Positions 31,343 to 39,096 of a stretch of 64,000 bases of DNA are shown here, piece after piece; positions within the stretch are counted from its first letter, which is position 1, and every line of letters starts with the position of its first letter. The position numbers and the translations under genes were made by a program. The DNA comes from Streptomyces iranensis (GTDB lineage Bacteria; Actinomycetota; Actinomycetes; Streptomycetales; Streptomycetaceae): positions 62,001 through 126,000 of the forward strand of contig NZ_JAGGLR010000021.1 in the NCBI RefSeq assembly GCF_017874715.1, read 5' to 3'. The notes beneath the pieces were generated by a model. That model did no database searches. It worked only from the letters and a program-made list of their open reading frames with translations, and was not told the origin of the DNA.

Positions 31343-31609
31343 GTGCACCCTGGCGTGGCCACGAAGATGATCGCCGCGAGCGTGAGTGCTCTGTGTGACG
31401 CCGCGGTCCTCTGCGTCGAGTCCGGTGTTCGTCATCTCTGCCTCGACCTGAGGGACGTCACCTTCTGCGACAGCGGCAGTCTCTTCATGCTCCTCGGTCT
31501 CCAGCGCGCCCTGCACGCCGCCGATGGGGACCTCGTCGTCACTGCCATCAGCAATTCCGTCGAGCGAGCCCTCGTAGCCCACGGCCTCAAGGACCTGCTA
31601 AGGCGCTGA
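31343..31609 (+). CDS. short STAS-domain anti-sigma antagonist
   Basis: An 88-residue protein whose core LCLDLRDVTFCDSGSLFMLL is the STAS signature; the S of FCDSGS is the usual phosphorylated Ser. The C-terminus (ERALVAHGLKDLL) also fits. A complete STAS domain has about 25 further residues in front, and these are not in frame here, so the gene may be 5'-truncated or frameshifted. It diverges from the kaiBC-phosphatase operon and could be the target of that phosphatase. GTG 31343 has no clear SD. Confidence 0.6.
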   Translation: MHPGVATKMIAASVSALCDAAVLCVESGVRHLCLDLRDVTFCDSGSLFMLLGLQRALHAADGDLVVTAISNSVERALVAHGLKDLLRR

Positions 31610-31744
31610 GAGCGCACGGGGAACCGGCACTCCGACTCCGCGATCTCTGCGGGCCCGCGCAGTCACACCCCCATAGGCGGCTTTCCCGCGGCCGGGCGGG
31701 TGACAGGGTTCTCGGCCCCCAGGCACTGACGGTGATGCGCGGCC

Positions 31745-32044
31745 CTAGGTTCCATGCCTCGTGTGGATGCTGGCGTGCCCGGGATCTGCCGGGCAGTCTT
31801 GGCAGACCTTCACGGGCCATCCCAGGCGGCCCTGTCCGTCGGGGCCGCTGGCGGTGTATGCGAACCCGCCCTGGTGCAGACCGTCGGTGGCACCGCATCG
31901 GGCGCATGCCTGGCCGCTCAGCCGTCGGTCCTGCTCGGGCGTTATGTGGAGGAGATCCAGGACCTTGGCACGCACGTCGAGGAATGCCGGGGACCTTGAG
32001 GACGGCAGGACCACGCGGGTGAGAAATTGCCTGGAGCGAGGCAT
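31745..32044 (-). CDS. small two-CxxC zinc-ribbon-like protein
   Basis: A 99-residue protein with two Cys pairs, CARCGATDGL... and ...VKVCQDC, separated by about 30 residues rich in Gly (HQGGFAYTASGPDGQGRLGW), which suggests a zinc ribbon. ATG at 32044 is preceded by GAAGG at 5 nt, which supports a real gene. The family is not recognised; similar small ribbons occur on actinomycete plasmids. It faces the STAS gene convergently. Confidence 0.5.
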   Translation of the reverse strand: MPRSRQFLTRVVLPSSRSPAFLDVRAKVLDLLHITPEQDRRLSGQACARCGATDGLHQGGFAYTASGPDGQGRLGWPVKVCQDCPADPGHASIHTRHGT

Positions 32045-32580
32045 CAGCACCTTCGGTTGTAAGGGGCCGCCCGGCGGCGCCATGGGGAGAAGAATGCTGT
32101 CGGGTGGCCACCCCGACGTGCCTGCCCCGGTCAGCTGGATCCATTCGCGACATCACTCGTATGAGGGGATCAAGGTCATGCGGCCCTTGCGGCCAGGGGC
32201 CGGGTACGGCACCGCGGCCGTCCACGGGCGGGCCGCACTCCGGCCCCGTGGATTCGGGCGGATCCGCCCGAATCCACGGCTGCTGTCGCCGGTGGGTCAC
32301 ACCCCCCGCTTCAGTGGCTATTCGTACGCGGTTCGCTGTCCCACACCGTCACCTCAACCGCCCCGTCACGGATCTCCAAGGTCAGCAGGCACGGGCCCGG
32401 AGCGTCCTTGCGGGCGCTTGTAGGTCCATGCCGTCCACCTCACGTCCGAAGCGCCGCCGGACCGATTGCCCACCCCGCCTACCCTCGAAGCATCACCGCA
32501 GTCCCACACAGGAGAAAATCGTTTCCGGCAATTTTCAGCAGGTATTCCCCGCAAGGACAGCCCCCGAAAGCGGAGGACAC
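32045..32580. other. 536-bp region without a convincing gene
   Basis: Contains a direct/inverted repeat GATTCGGGCGGATCCGCCCGAATC around 32251-32275 (palindromic, TTCGGGCGGATCCGCCCGAA), which is a good hairpin or operator. Otherwise only shadow frames. Confidence 0.45.
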
Positions 32581-32874
32581 GTGGTAGCCGGGGGGTGGAC
32601 CTTCCTCACCAATCACGCCCGCGTGCTGCTGGTCATCGCACGCGACCCTGACCTCCGCCTCCGTGACATCGCCGCGGTCTGCGCCATCACCGAACGCACC
32701 GTTCAGAGCATCGTCACCGACCTCGAACGGGCCGGCTACCTCAGCCGCGAGCGCGACGGACGGCGCACGCGCTACACCCTCGACCTGGACGGCCCCGTGC
32801 GTCATCCAGCAGAGGCCCACCTCCCCGTCCGGGGACTGCTGGAGCTCTTCACTCAGCACGACAGCGAGCACTGA
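32581..32874 (+). CDS. winged-helix (MarR/ArsR-like) regulator
   Basis: A 97-residue protein. LTNHARVLLVIARDPDLRLR and DIAAVCAITERTVQSIVTDL then ERAGYLSRERDGRRTRYTLD form a winged HTH of the kind found in MarR/ArsR-type regulators. GTG at 32581 follows GGAGG closely. There is no sensor domain, so it resembles the short single-domain regulators of Streptomyces that act with a stress pathway. Context: kaiBC/STAS on the left, integrase on the right. Confidence 0.65.
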   Translation: MVAGGWTFLTNHARVLLVIARDPDLRLRDIAAVCAITERTVQSIVTDLERAGYLSRERDGRRTRYTLDLDGPVRHPAEAHLPVRGLLELFTQHDSEH

Positions 32875-33082
32875 GCCCACACCCCGACACCCGCACTGCT
32901 CAGGAGCAGCACCCGCATAAGGGTGTCCATAGCCACACAGCTGCAGGGAGCTGGCCTGCTCGACCTGTTTGGCGCACTGACTGGGCGTGGCGACAAGCCG
33001 GTCCGGGGGCAAAAGGCGCATTAACGTCATTGACGACAAGTTGACACCCCAACGTTACGGAAAGTCACCGATCCCTATCGGC
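32875..33082. other. Left part of the integrase downstream region
   Basis: No gene seen. A segment 33010-33065 is AT-richer than its surroundings. Together with the two hairpins to the right it makes a 390-bp gene-free region downstream of integrase 1. Confidence 0.3.
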
Positions 33083-33116
33083 TCCGCTCCACCCTCTGGT
33101 CATGGGGTGGAGCGGA
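33083..33116. repeat. Inverted repeat downstream of integrase 1
   Basis: TCCGCTCCACC (33083-33093) and GGTGGAGCGGA (33106-33116) are perfect 11-bp arms with a 12-nt loop. The CCGCTCCA core equals the tRNA-Gly 3' end, but similarity to the att sites stops there. Confidence 0.6.
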
Positions 33117-33146
33117 CCGACCTCCGGTTTGCGCGACAGATCAGAC

Positions 33147-33173
33147 GACCCCGGGCCTGCGTGGTCCGGGGTC
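33147..33173 (-). terminator. Terminator of the integrase 1 transcript
   Basis: GACCCCGG (33147-33154) pairs with CCGGGGTC (33166-33173), about 90 bp beyond the int stop on its downstream side. Confidence 0.6.
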
Positions 33174-33264
33174 GTTGCGTTGGGAACAGCGCTTCAGCCT
33201 CGACCATGGAGGAGCCCGCCCCAGCGACACGCCTGGGGCAGGCGACCTTGATGGCCCGCTGCCT

Positions 33265-34416
33265 TCAGGCTTCCCGCGCCTGGGGTGCTGGGGAAAGGGC
33301 CTTACCGCGCGCCGCACGCACCTTTGCGTCGATGCCCTCCGCGACCTCCTGCTGCCGCTCCTCGTCGGAGTGCTGGTAGATCAGCGCGGCCTTCTCCGAC
33401 GACTGCCCGGCCCGGACCATCGTGTCCTTGAGCGTTGCCCCGGACTGGGTGGAGAGGGTGTGGCCGGTATGGCGGAGGTCGTAGAAGCGGAAGTCCTCCG
33501 GCAGCCCGACCTTGGCACGAGCCCTGCGCCACTTACGGCCGAAGGAGGAACGCCGGAACGGGGCGCCCTTCTCGCCGACGAACAGCAGGCCGTTGAGCTC
33601 CTTCTCGGCGAACCAGTCGAGGTGGCGCTTCACCTCGATGTAGAGGAAGCCGGGCAGGTAGACGGTACGCACACCGGCATCCGACTTCGTGTCGCCCTCG
33701 GCCCGACGGCCGGTGGTCAGCTCAGGCGCCGCCTCCCGTACCCGCGCGGCGAGAGGGTCGAGCGTGACGTCGGGCCGCCGGAGAGCCGCCTGCTCCTCCG
33801 GGCGCATCGGACCGTAGGCGCCGAAGTAGACCATCAGCCGCCACCGCGGTCCCACGGCATCGGCGAGCGCATCGACCTGTTCGACGGTTGCGGTCGGCCG
33901 CTCCTTGGCCTTCTCGGTACCGGCGCCCTTGATCCGGCAGGGGTTGCGGCGGATCAGCTCGTCGTCGGCCGCGGTCTCCATGATGGCCTTGAGCAGCCGG
34001 TAGGACTTGGCGACCGTCGTCGCACCCGTCACCGTGAGCCGCTCGGCTCGCCAGCTCCGGACACCGGGCGGCGTGAGCTCGTCCAGGTCCATGTCGCCGA
34101 AGGCGGGCAGGATGTGCAGCCGCAGGAGCCTGCGGTACAGCTCATCCGTGGTCGCGGAGAGGCCGCGCTCCTCCACCCACGTCAGCGCGTACGCCTCGAA
34201 GTTCACGGCCCCGACATCCGGATCGACCCAGAGATTGCGCTCGATGTCGGCCTGGGTCAGCGTGAGCCAGGTCTGCGCGTCGGTCTTGGAGGCGAAGGTC
34301 TCCGGCGCCTTCCGCCGGGACCCGTCCGGCGCCCAGTACCGGGCCTGCCATCGGCCCGAGGGCAGTTGGCGCACCGTGCCGAATTCGCGCCGTCGCTGCG
34401 GCTTGCGTCCCGCCAT
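33265..34416 (-). CDS. int: tyrosine site-specific integrase 1
   Basis: A 383-residue phage-type integrase: AP2-like arm domain (1-60), SAM-like core-binding domain (about 70-165) and catalytic domain with Arg in AYGPMRPEEQAAL, HxxR in YDLRHTGHTLS and Tyr in AALIYQHS. It is strikingly similar to integrase 2 at 52344 over its whole length (roughly two-thirds identical by eye, near-identical in the C-terminal half), so both probably target the same tRNA-Gly att. Unlike integrase 2 it is not next to an att copy but 6.4 kb from copy A. Its ATG overlaps the xis stop (ATGA). Confidence 0.93.
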   Translation of the reverse strand: MAGRKPQRRREFGTVRQLPSGRWQARYWAPDGSRRKAPETFASKTDAQTWLTLTQADIERNLWVDPDVGAVNFEAYALTWVEERGLSATTDELYRRLLRLHILPAFGDMDLDELTPPGVRSWRAERLTVTGATTVAKSYRLLKAIMETAADDELIRRNPCRIKGAGTEKAKERPTATVEQVDALADAVGPRWRLMVYFGAYGPMRPEEQAALRRPDVTLDPLAARVREAAPELTTGRRAEGDTKSDAGVRTVYLPGFLYIEVKRHLDWFAEKELNGLLFVGEKGAPFRRSSFGRKWRRARAKVGLPEDFRFYDLRHTGHTLSTQSGATLKDTMVRAGQSSEKAALIYQHSDEERQQEVAEGIDAKVRAARGKALSPAPQAREA

Positions 34417-34634
34417 CAGGCCACCCTCCGGTAGCGCGAGCGCATGTCGCGGCGGGATGCGACGGTGTGAGCCTCGATGTATTCGGCCAGAACGCTCTCG
34501 GGGATGCGGACGGGCTTGCCCATCTTGACGTAGCGGATACGCCGCTCGGCGATGAGCCGCCGCACGAAGCGCACGCCCGTGCCGAGCCGCTCGGCCGTCT
34601 CTTCCACGGTGAGCAGGCGATCAGATGTGTTCAC
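34416..34634 (-). CDS. xis: excisionase (MerR-type HTH) 1
   Basis: A 72-residue DNA-binding protein: LLTVEETAERLGTGVRFVRR then LIAERRIRYVKMGKPVRIPE is the excisionase-type winged HTH, ending in a basic tail (SRRDMRSRYRR). It directs excision with the integrase and overlaps int by 4 nt. The frame is open to 34733; GTG 34634 is chosen by analogy with the second xis, whose HTH starts within a few residues of the Met. Confidence 0.85.
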   Translation of the reverse strand: MNTSDRLLTVEETAERLGTGVRFVRRLIAERRIRYVKMGKPVRIPESVLAEYIEAHTVASRRDMRSRYRRVA

Positions 34635-34787
34635 CTCCGTTCCGGTGCGCGCGGTCTGCTGGGAGGCATGGGGTATCGCGTGTCGGCGCAAGGGGAGTGA
34701 GTCCTCTCGTGGCAGGCGTGGGTGCGGCAACACCGGCCTGCCGGTTCGGTCGATCGTGAGGGATGGCGGTTGCGATGGGAGCCGAGG

Positions 34788-35306
34788 CTAGGACTGAGGA
34801 GCGGAGTCGTCCTGCTCGGCCTCGTGTTCGTGGGCCGGGGGACCGTAGGTCTCCATCAGGTGGCTGGCGCTGGCCTGGGCGATGGCGTTGGACACCATGA
34901 CTTCCGCTTCCTCGCGGATGTCGGGGTGCTCGGCGAGGTAGGCGTCGAGGGCATCACGTGCGCGCGCGTGTTCGGCGTTGGCGCGCTGGCTCTCGCGGAA
35001 GGTGTCGGCCACGGCATCGATCAGTTCCATGGCGCGTGCCTTGGCGGCGAGTTGCGGGGGCCCGACGAAGTTGCGCAGTTCGAGACCGAAGACCTCCGCG
35101 AACCCGATGGCCTCGTCGAGGTTGATGCGGCGCTTGCGGTTCTCGATGCGCCAGACCGCGGACGGGTTCATTTCGAAGCCGGCCTCGTTGAGGCGATCGG
35201 ACAGGGCGTTGGTGCTCCAGCCGCGCGCTTCGCGTTCGAGCCTGATCCGTACAGCGACGTTCTCCTCTCCGCTGAGCAGGACCCCTTGCGCGGCGTCGTC
35301 GCCCAC
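34788..35306 (-). CDS. XRE-family transcriptional regulator
   Basis: A 172-residue protein with an N-terminal Cro/C1 HTH (RIRLEREARGWSTNALSDRL through AVWRIENRKRRINLDEAIGF, about 18-75) and a helical C-terminal region. GTG 35306 has AAGGAGG 10 nt upstream. It is divergent from the replication helicase gene at 35611, and the gap contains two 15-bp near-identical repeats one above the other, probably its operators. It is a candidate master repressor of the replication/mobilisation module. Confidence 0.8.
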   Translation of the reverse strand: MGDDAAQGVLLSGEENVAVRIRLEREARGWSTNALSDRLNEAGFEMNPSAVWRIENRKRRINLDEAIGFAEVFGLELRNFVGPPQLAAKARAMELIDAVADTFRESQRANAEHARARDALDAYLAEHPDIREEAEVMVSNAIAQASASHLMETYGPPAHEHEAEQDDSAPQS

Positions 35307-35374
35307 GATGCCCCACCTCCTTCCAGTGGTAGCAGTGCCCTGCCATTTGCAGAACACGTCAAGCTTAACATGGC

Positions 35375-35409
35375 TTCTGCGAGATGCAAGACACTTCTGC
35401 GATCTGCAA
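35375..35409. promoter_or_regulatory. Tandem operator-like repeats of the element-1 XRE regulator
   Basis: TTCTGCGAGATGCAA (35375-35389) and TTCTGCGATCTGCAA (35395-35409) differ at two bases and are exactly 20 bp (two helical turns) apart. A partial inverted copy TTGCAGAA lies at 35346-35353. They sit in the XRE-helicase divergent region next to a likely -10 (CATAGTGG). Confidence 0.6.
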
Positions 35410-35610
35410 TTCGTGTGGCATAGTGGTAGCACCGCCCCGCACCAGACCGTAGGAGACCGCCAGACCCCTGCACCGCACACGCGAAAGCCCCCAGCGATGC
35501 CACGCCGGGGGCCGAAGCGCGAACCTCTCAACCGCCATCCCTAGCGATCGACCTGCGAGGCCGGGATTGCCGTCCCATGTGGCCCGCAAGCAGAGGAGCT
35601 CCACGCAAGT

Positions 35611-37137
35611 ATGGCAAACGCCTATCCCGCCACGCCACCCCCCGAGGCGGCGGGCCCCATGCCGCCACTCGACGAAACGGCGCAGCCTCCACACGACACG
35701 GACGCTGAGCAGGCCGTTCTCGGCGCCTGCATGCACGGCGACACCGTGGTCGACGAGATACGGCAGATGCTGGACGACGGCGACTTCTACCGCCCCGCCC
35801 ACGAGACGATCTGGCGAGCCATCCTCGCCCAGCGCGGCGAGGACAAGCCGACCGACCCCATCGCCGTGAGTGATCTCCTCCGCCGCCAGGGCGACATCAA
35901 CAGGGTCGGCGGAGTGGCGTACGTGCACCAGCTCTACGGCGCCCCGCCCTCGGTCGGCAGCGCCGCCTACTACGCGGAGATCATCCGGTCCAAGGCCAGC
36001 CTGCGCCGTCTGCGCGAGCAGGGCATACGCACCGTGCAGCGTTCCCTGGAACCAGGAGCCGACCCCGACGAGATCCGCTCCGGCGTCGAGACGGAGATAC
36101 GAGCCGAACGCGAACGGGCCCTGGCCTCCGGCTGCGGACGTCTCTCGCGCTACCTCATCGACGGATGGCGGTTCGTCAGCGAAACCGGGGCGGACAGGGA
36201 ACCGCTGTGGGGCACGCGCGAGAAGAGCGCTTGGGCCTCCGGCGAAAGCCTGATGATCGTCGGAGCACCAGGCGTCGGCAAGACGACTCTTGCCCACCAG
36301 GTGATCCTCGCGCGCCTGGGCCTGGAGGACACCGTCCTGGACATGCCGGTCGCTCCCAGCAAACGGGTTCTCTACCTGGCCATGGACCGCCCCATGCAGA
36401 TCGCCAAAGCCATGGCCCGCCGCGTCAGCGTGGCCGACGCGGCGATCCTGCGCGAACGGCTCGCCGTGTGGCAGGGCCCCCTGCCCGCCACCCTCGACAA
36501 GGAGCCCGACCTCCTCGCCGACCTCGCCGCCGCCCACCAGGCCGACACCATCGTGATCGACAGCCTGAAGGACGCGGTCAGCACCCTCGTCGACGACGCC
36601 CTCGCCGTCGCCTTCCACAACGCCCGCATGCGCGCCATCCGCAACGGCGTCGAGATCATGGAGCTGCACCACCAGCGCAAAGCCCAGGACGGTACTCCAC
36701 GCGACACCCGCCCCGCGCTGGACCGCGTCTACGGCTCCACCTGGATCACCTCCGGCGCGGGCAGTGTCCTGTTCATCACCGGAGAGGCCGGTGACCCCGC
36801 CGTCACCCTCCACCACCTCAAGACGCCCACCGGCGAGATCGGCCCGCTGCACCTGATCCACGATCACGCACGCGGCACCACCACCCTGGACCCCGCGCTG
36901 GACCCGATCACCATCCTGCGCGCCGCCCCAGGCGGTCTCAGCGTCCGTGACCTGGCCGCTGCCCAGACGGGCGAGAACAACCCCGGCCGGGCCGCCGTCG
37001 AGAAGGCACGGCGGGCCCTGGACAGCATGGTCAGGACCGGTCTCGCCACCAAGGCCGAGGGCATCGCAGGCGGCACGGGCGGCGGGCAGCAGGCCCGCTA
37101 CCACGCCTCCGCGCGCCACATCGCCGCCGTCTCCTGA
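35611..37137 (+). CDS. DnaB-like replicative helicase / RecA-type ATPase
   Basis: A 508-residue protein: DnaB N-terminal domain (about 28-105, DAEQAVLGACMHGDTVVDEI), then a RepA/DnaB-type AAA ATPase with Walker A GAPGVGKT at 217-224 and Walker B DTIVIDSLKDA near 311, and a C-terminal winged-helix-like part. Such fusions serve as replication proteins of actinomycete mobilisable elements. It begins after GAGGAGCT; the iteron-like array that follows its stop is a plausible origin on which it acts. Confidence 0.82.
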   Translation: MANAYPATPPPEAAGPMPPLDETAQPPHDTDAEQAVLGACMHGDTVVDEIRQMLDDGDFYRPAHETIWRAILAQRGEDKPTDPIAVSDLLRRQGDINRVGGVAYVHQLYGAPPSVGSAAYYAEIIRSKASLRRLREQGIRTVQRSLEPGADPDEIRSGVETEIRAERERALASGCGRLSRYLIDGWRFVSETGADREPLWGTREKSAWASGESLMIVGAPGVGKTTLAHQVILARLGLEDTVLDMPVAPSKRVLYLAMDRPMQIAKAMARRVSVADAAILRERLAVWQGPLPATLDKEPDLLADLAAAHQADTIVIDSLKDAVSTLVDDALAVAFHNARMRAIRNGVEIMELHHQRKAQDGTPRDTRPALDRVYGSTWITSGAGSVLFITGEAGDPAVTLHHLKTPTGEIGPLHLIHDHARGTTTLDPALDPITILRAAPGGLSVRDLAAAQTGENNPGRAAVEKARRALDSMVRTGLATKAEGIAGGTGGGQQARYHASARHIAAVS

Positions 37138-37160
37138 CCGCGCCACGAAGCGAGATGACC

Positions 37161-37343
37161 GTTCACGGAAGCGTTCACGCAGCCTTGCGCGGGCACAGCC
37201 GCGAAAATCGCTCACACCGGTCACGCTCGCGGCAAAACCGCAGGTCAGACGATCACGGCACCGTACACGCCGTACACGCGCTGAGCGTTCACGCGCGAGC
37301 CCCCCTTTAGAAGGGGGCTCGCGTGTACGCCCCCACCGTGAAC
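37161..37343. repeat. iteron-like array with central hairpin
   Basis: Seven copies of the octamer GT(T/A)CACG(C/G): direct at 37161, 37173, 37263, 37272, 37287 and inverted at 37321 and 37336. The two orientations flank a perfect hairpin CGCGAGCCCCC (37294-37304) / GGGGGCTCGCG (37313-37323). The array lies between the helicase gene and the DUF2637/MobC/MobA genes, the expected place for an origin of replication or transfer. Confidence 0.6.
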
Positions 37344-37396
37344 GGACGTGCCCCCTCCAGAAACACCCTTGAACCACCTCACGGAGCACAAGCCTG

Positions 37397-38335
37397 GTGA
37401 CCACCCACACCACCACCGCCGCCAGCAGCAGCCAGCCCGCCGCCGACCGCCCGAGCCGCTGGGACCGCGCCGCGATCACCACCCTCGGCGCCGCCGGATG
37501 CGCTCTCTCCTACGACGCCCTGCAGCAGGTGGCCACCGCCATCCACATCCGCGGACTCCTGACCTACCTCTTCCCGTTCGTGATCGATGGGTTCATCGCC
37601 TACGGCGTCCGGGCCCTGCTCGTCCTGCGTGCCGCGCCCTTCTCCGCCCGCCTCTACATATGGACCCTCTTCGGCACAGCGACCACCGCCAGCGTCTGGG
37701 CCAACGCCCTGCACGCCATACGCCTCAACCAGCAAGCCCCACCCGGCGGCCTCCACCTCGGCGATACCACCGTCGGCGTCCTGTCCACCCTCGCCCCGCT
37801 CGCCCTCGCCGGAGCCGTCCACCTCCACATCCTCATCGCCCGCCACATCTCCCAGAAGCAACCGAACAACCACCGGCAGCCGAACCGACCACCGCAAGCG
37901 CCGCTCACACCGGACGACTCCCCCGCTCCCAGCGAGGACGACGAACAGGGCAAGCACCAGTACGAGGAGCCCGGGGAGCAGGGCGGGACCGGCCGCCCGC
38001 GCCGCGTCGGCCGACCGACCACCGCCGACCTGAACGAGCTGGTCGACCTCGCACGGCCACTGTTCACAGCGGACGAAAAGCCCACCCGCGAAACCGTCCG
38101 CCGGACCATCCGCGCCGCCGGTCACCGCATCAGCCAGAACCGGCTGACCCAGGTCATGAACGCCCTGCGCAGCCCCAGTACACCGGATCGACCGGTACCG
38201 CCTGCGCCGACTGACCGGAAGTCTTCGCAGGTCAATGGCGCCACCGCAGAGGAGCAGGAGACCGAGACAGTTCAGGGGCCAGTCCCTGAAGCCACCAGCG
38301 CGTCCCGGAAACCTGAGACCCGACCGAACCACTGA
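37397..38335 (+). CDS. DUF2637 (SpdB-like) membrane protein
   Basis: A 312-residue protein. Residues 20-155 hold a DUF2637 domain of four membrane segments (LLTYLFPFVIDGFIAYGVRA, LYIWTLFGTATTASVWANAL, GVLSTLAPLALAGAVHLHIL). A disordered acidic linker follows, then a DNA-binding-like C-terminal helix region (RPTTADLNELVDLARPLF...RRTIRAAGHRISQNRLTQVM). DUF2637 proteins are typical of conjugative actinomycete elements, where Spd proteins assist intramycelial spread. GTG 37397 has a GGAG 11 nt upstream. Confidence 0.8.
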   Translation: MTTHTTTAASSSQPAADRPSRWDRAAITTLGAAGCALSYDALQQVATAIHIRGLLTYLFPFVIDGFIAYGVRALLVLRAAPFSARLYIWTLFGTATTASVWANALHAIRLNQQAPPGGLHLGDTTVGVLSTLAPLALAGAVHLHILIARHISQKQPNNHRQPNRPPQAPLTPDDSPAPSEDDEQGKHQYEEPGEQGGTGRPRRVGRPTTADLNELVDLARPLFTADEKPTRETVRRTIRAAGHRISQNRLTQVMNALRSPSTPDRPVPPAPTDRKSSQVNGATAEEQETETVQGPVPEATSASRKPETRPNH

Positions 38336-38454
38336 CCGCCCGACGGACAGGACGCGGATCGACTCCGGGCATCGTCCACGCACCACGGACACCGGCCCAA
38401 CTTCTCGCCTCATCGGCCAGCCCCACATCCGAAATCCTCACGGAGTACCGCCGC

Positions 38455-39096
38455 ATGCATGACCAGCACCACGAACCCACCATCGACCAGGAGGAGATGT
38501 CCACGACCGCAACCACCAGCGCAGCAAGGTATGGCGTTGGACCGTCCAAGGGCCGGTCCAACGCGGATGCCTCCGCCCCGGGGGTGGCGGAGGACCTCGG
38601 GCACCAGGGGGTGCCCGAGGAGGAACAGCCCGCTGACGTGTCCGAGCAGTCGCCCGTCGTCCGCGCCAACGACGCTCTGCATCGTGTCGCCCGCCGTCGT
38701 GCCCGCGAAGACGTCCAGCGCAAGGAGCGTGTCGATGTCCGCTACAGCGTCGACGAGAAGCACGCGATCACCACCAGGGCCGAGCAGATGGAGATTGCCG
38801 CCGCCCACCTCGTCGGCGCCCTGGTCATGGCCTACCTCGACGGCGACTTCCACCTCCCCGGCCAGCGCACCCAGTTCGACGACGTGATCGACGAGCTCTC
38901 CGCCCTGCGCGCGCAGGTCGCCGCGATCGGCAACAACGTCAACCAGATCGCGTTCCGCCTCAACGCCGGGGGCGATCCACACCCTGTGGACACCGCCGTC
39001 CTGGCCCGGGCGGAGCGCACCTTGGACACCGTCCGCGTGACGATCCAGGACATCGCGGCGGTCATGAACGAAGCCGTCTCCGCGAAGGCGGCCTGA
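38455..39096 (+). CDS. mobC: MobC relaxosome accessory protein
   Basis: A 213-residue protein. The first 90 residues are disordered; the C-terminal part (DVRYSVDEKHAITTRAEQME... and ...ALRAQVAAIGNNVNQIAFRL) is the MobC ribbon-helix-helix/helical core. It assists the relaxase at oriT. The stop abuts the mobA start (TGAATG). ATG 38455 has GGAG at 9 nt; 38497 is an alternative. Confidence 0.85.
   Translation: MHDQHHEPTIDQEEMSTTATTSAARYGVGPSKGRSNADASAPGVAEDLGHQGVPEEEQPADVSEQSPVVRANDALHRVARRRAREDVQRKERVDVRYSVDEKHAITTRAEQMEIAAAHLVGALVMAYLDGDFHLPGQRTQFDDVIDELSALRAQVAAIGNNVNQIAFRLNAGGDPHPVDTAVLARAERTLDTVRVTIQDIAAVMNEAVSAKAA

Noticed and set aside
33061-33095. Possible degenerate att beside integrase 1 (CGAT...CCGCTCCA)
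   Set aside because: Only the CCGCTCCA end and a few scattered bases match the tRNA-Gly att, and the segment is better explained by the local inverted repeat.
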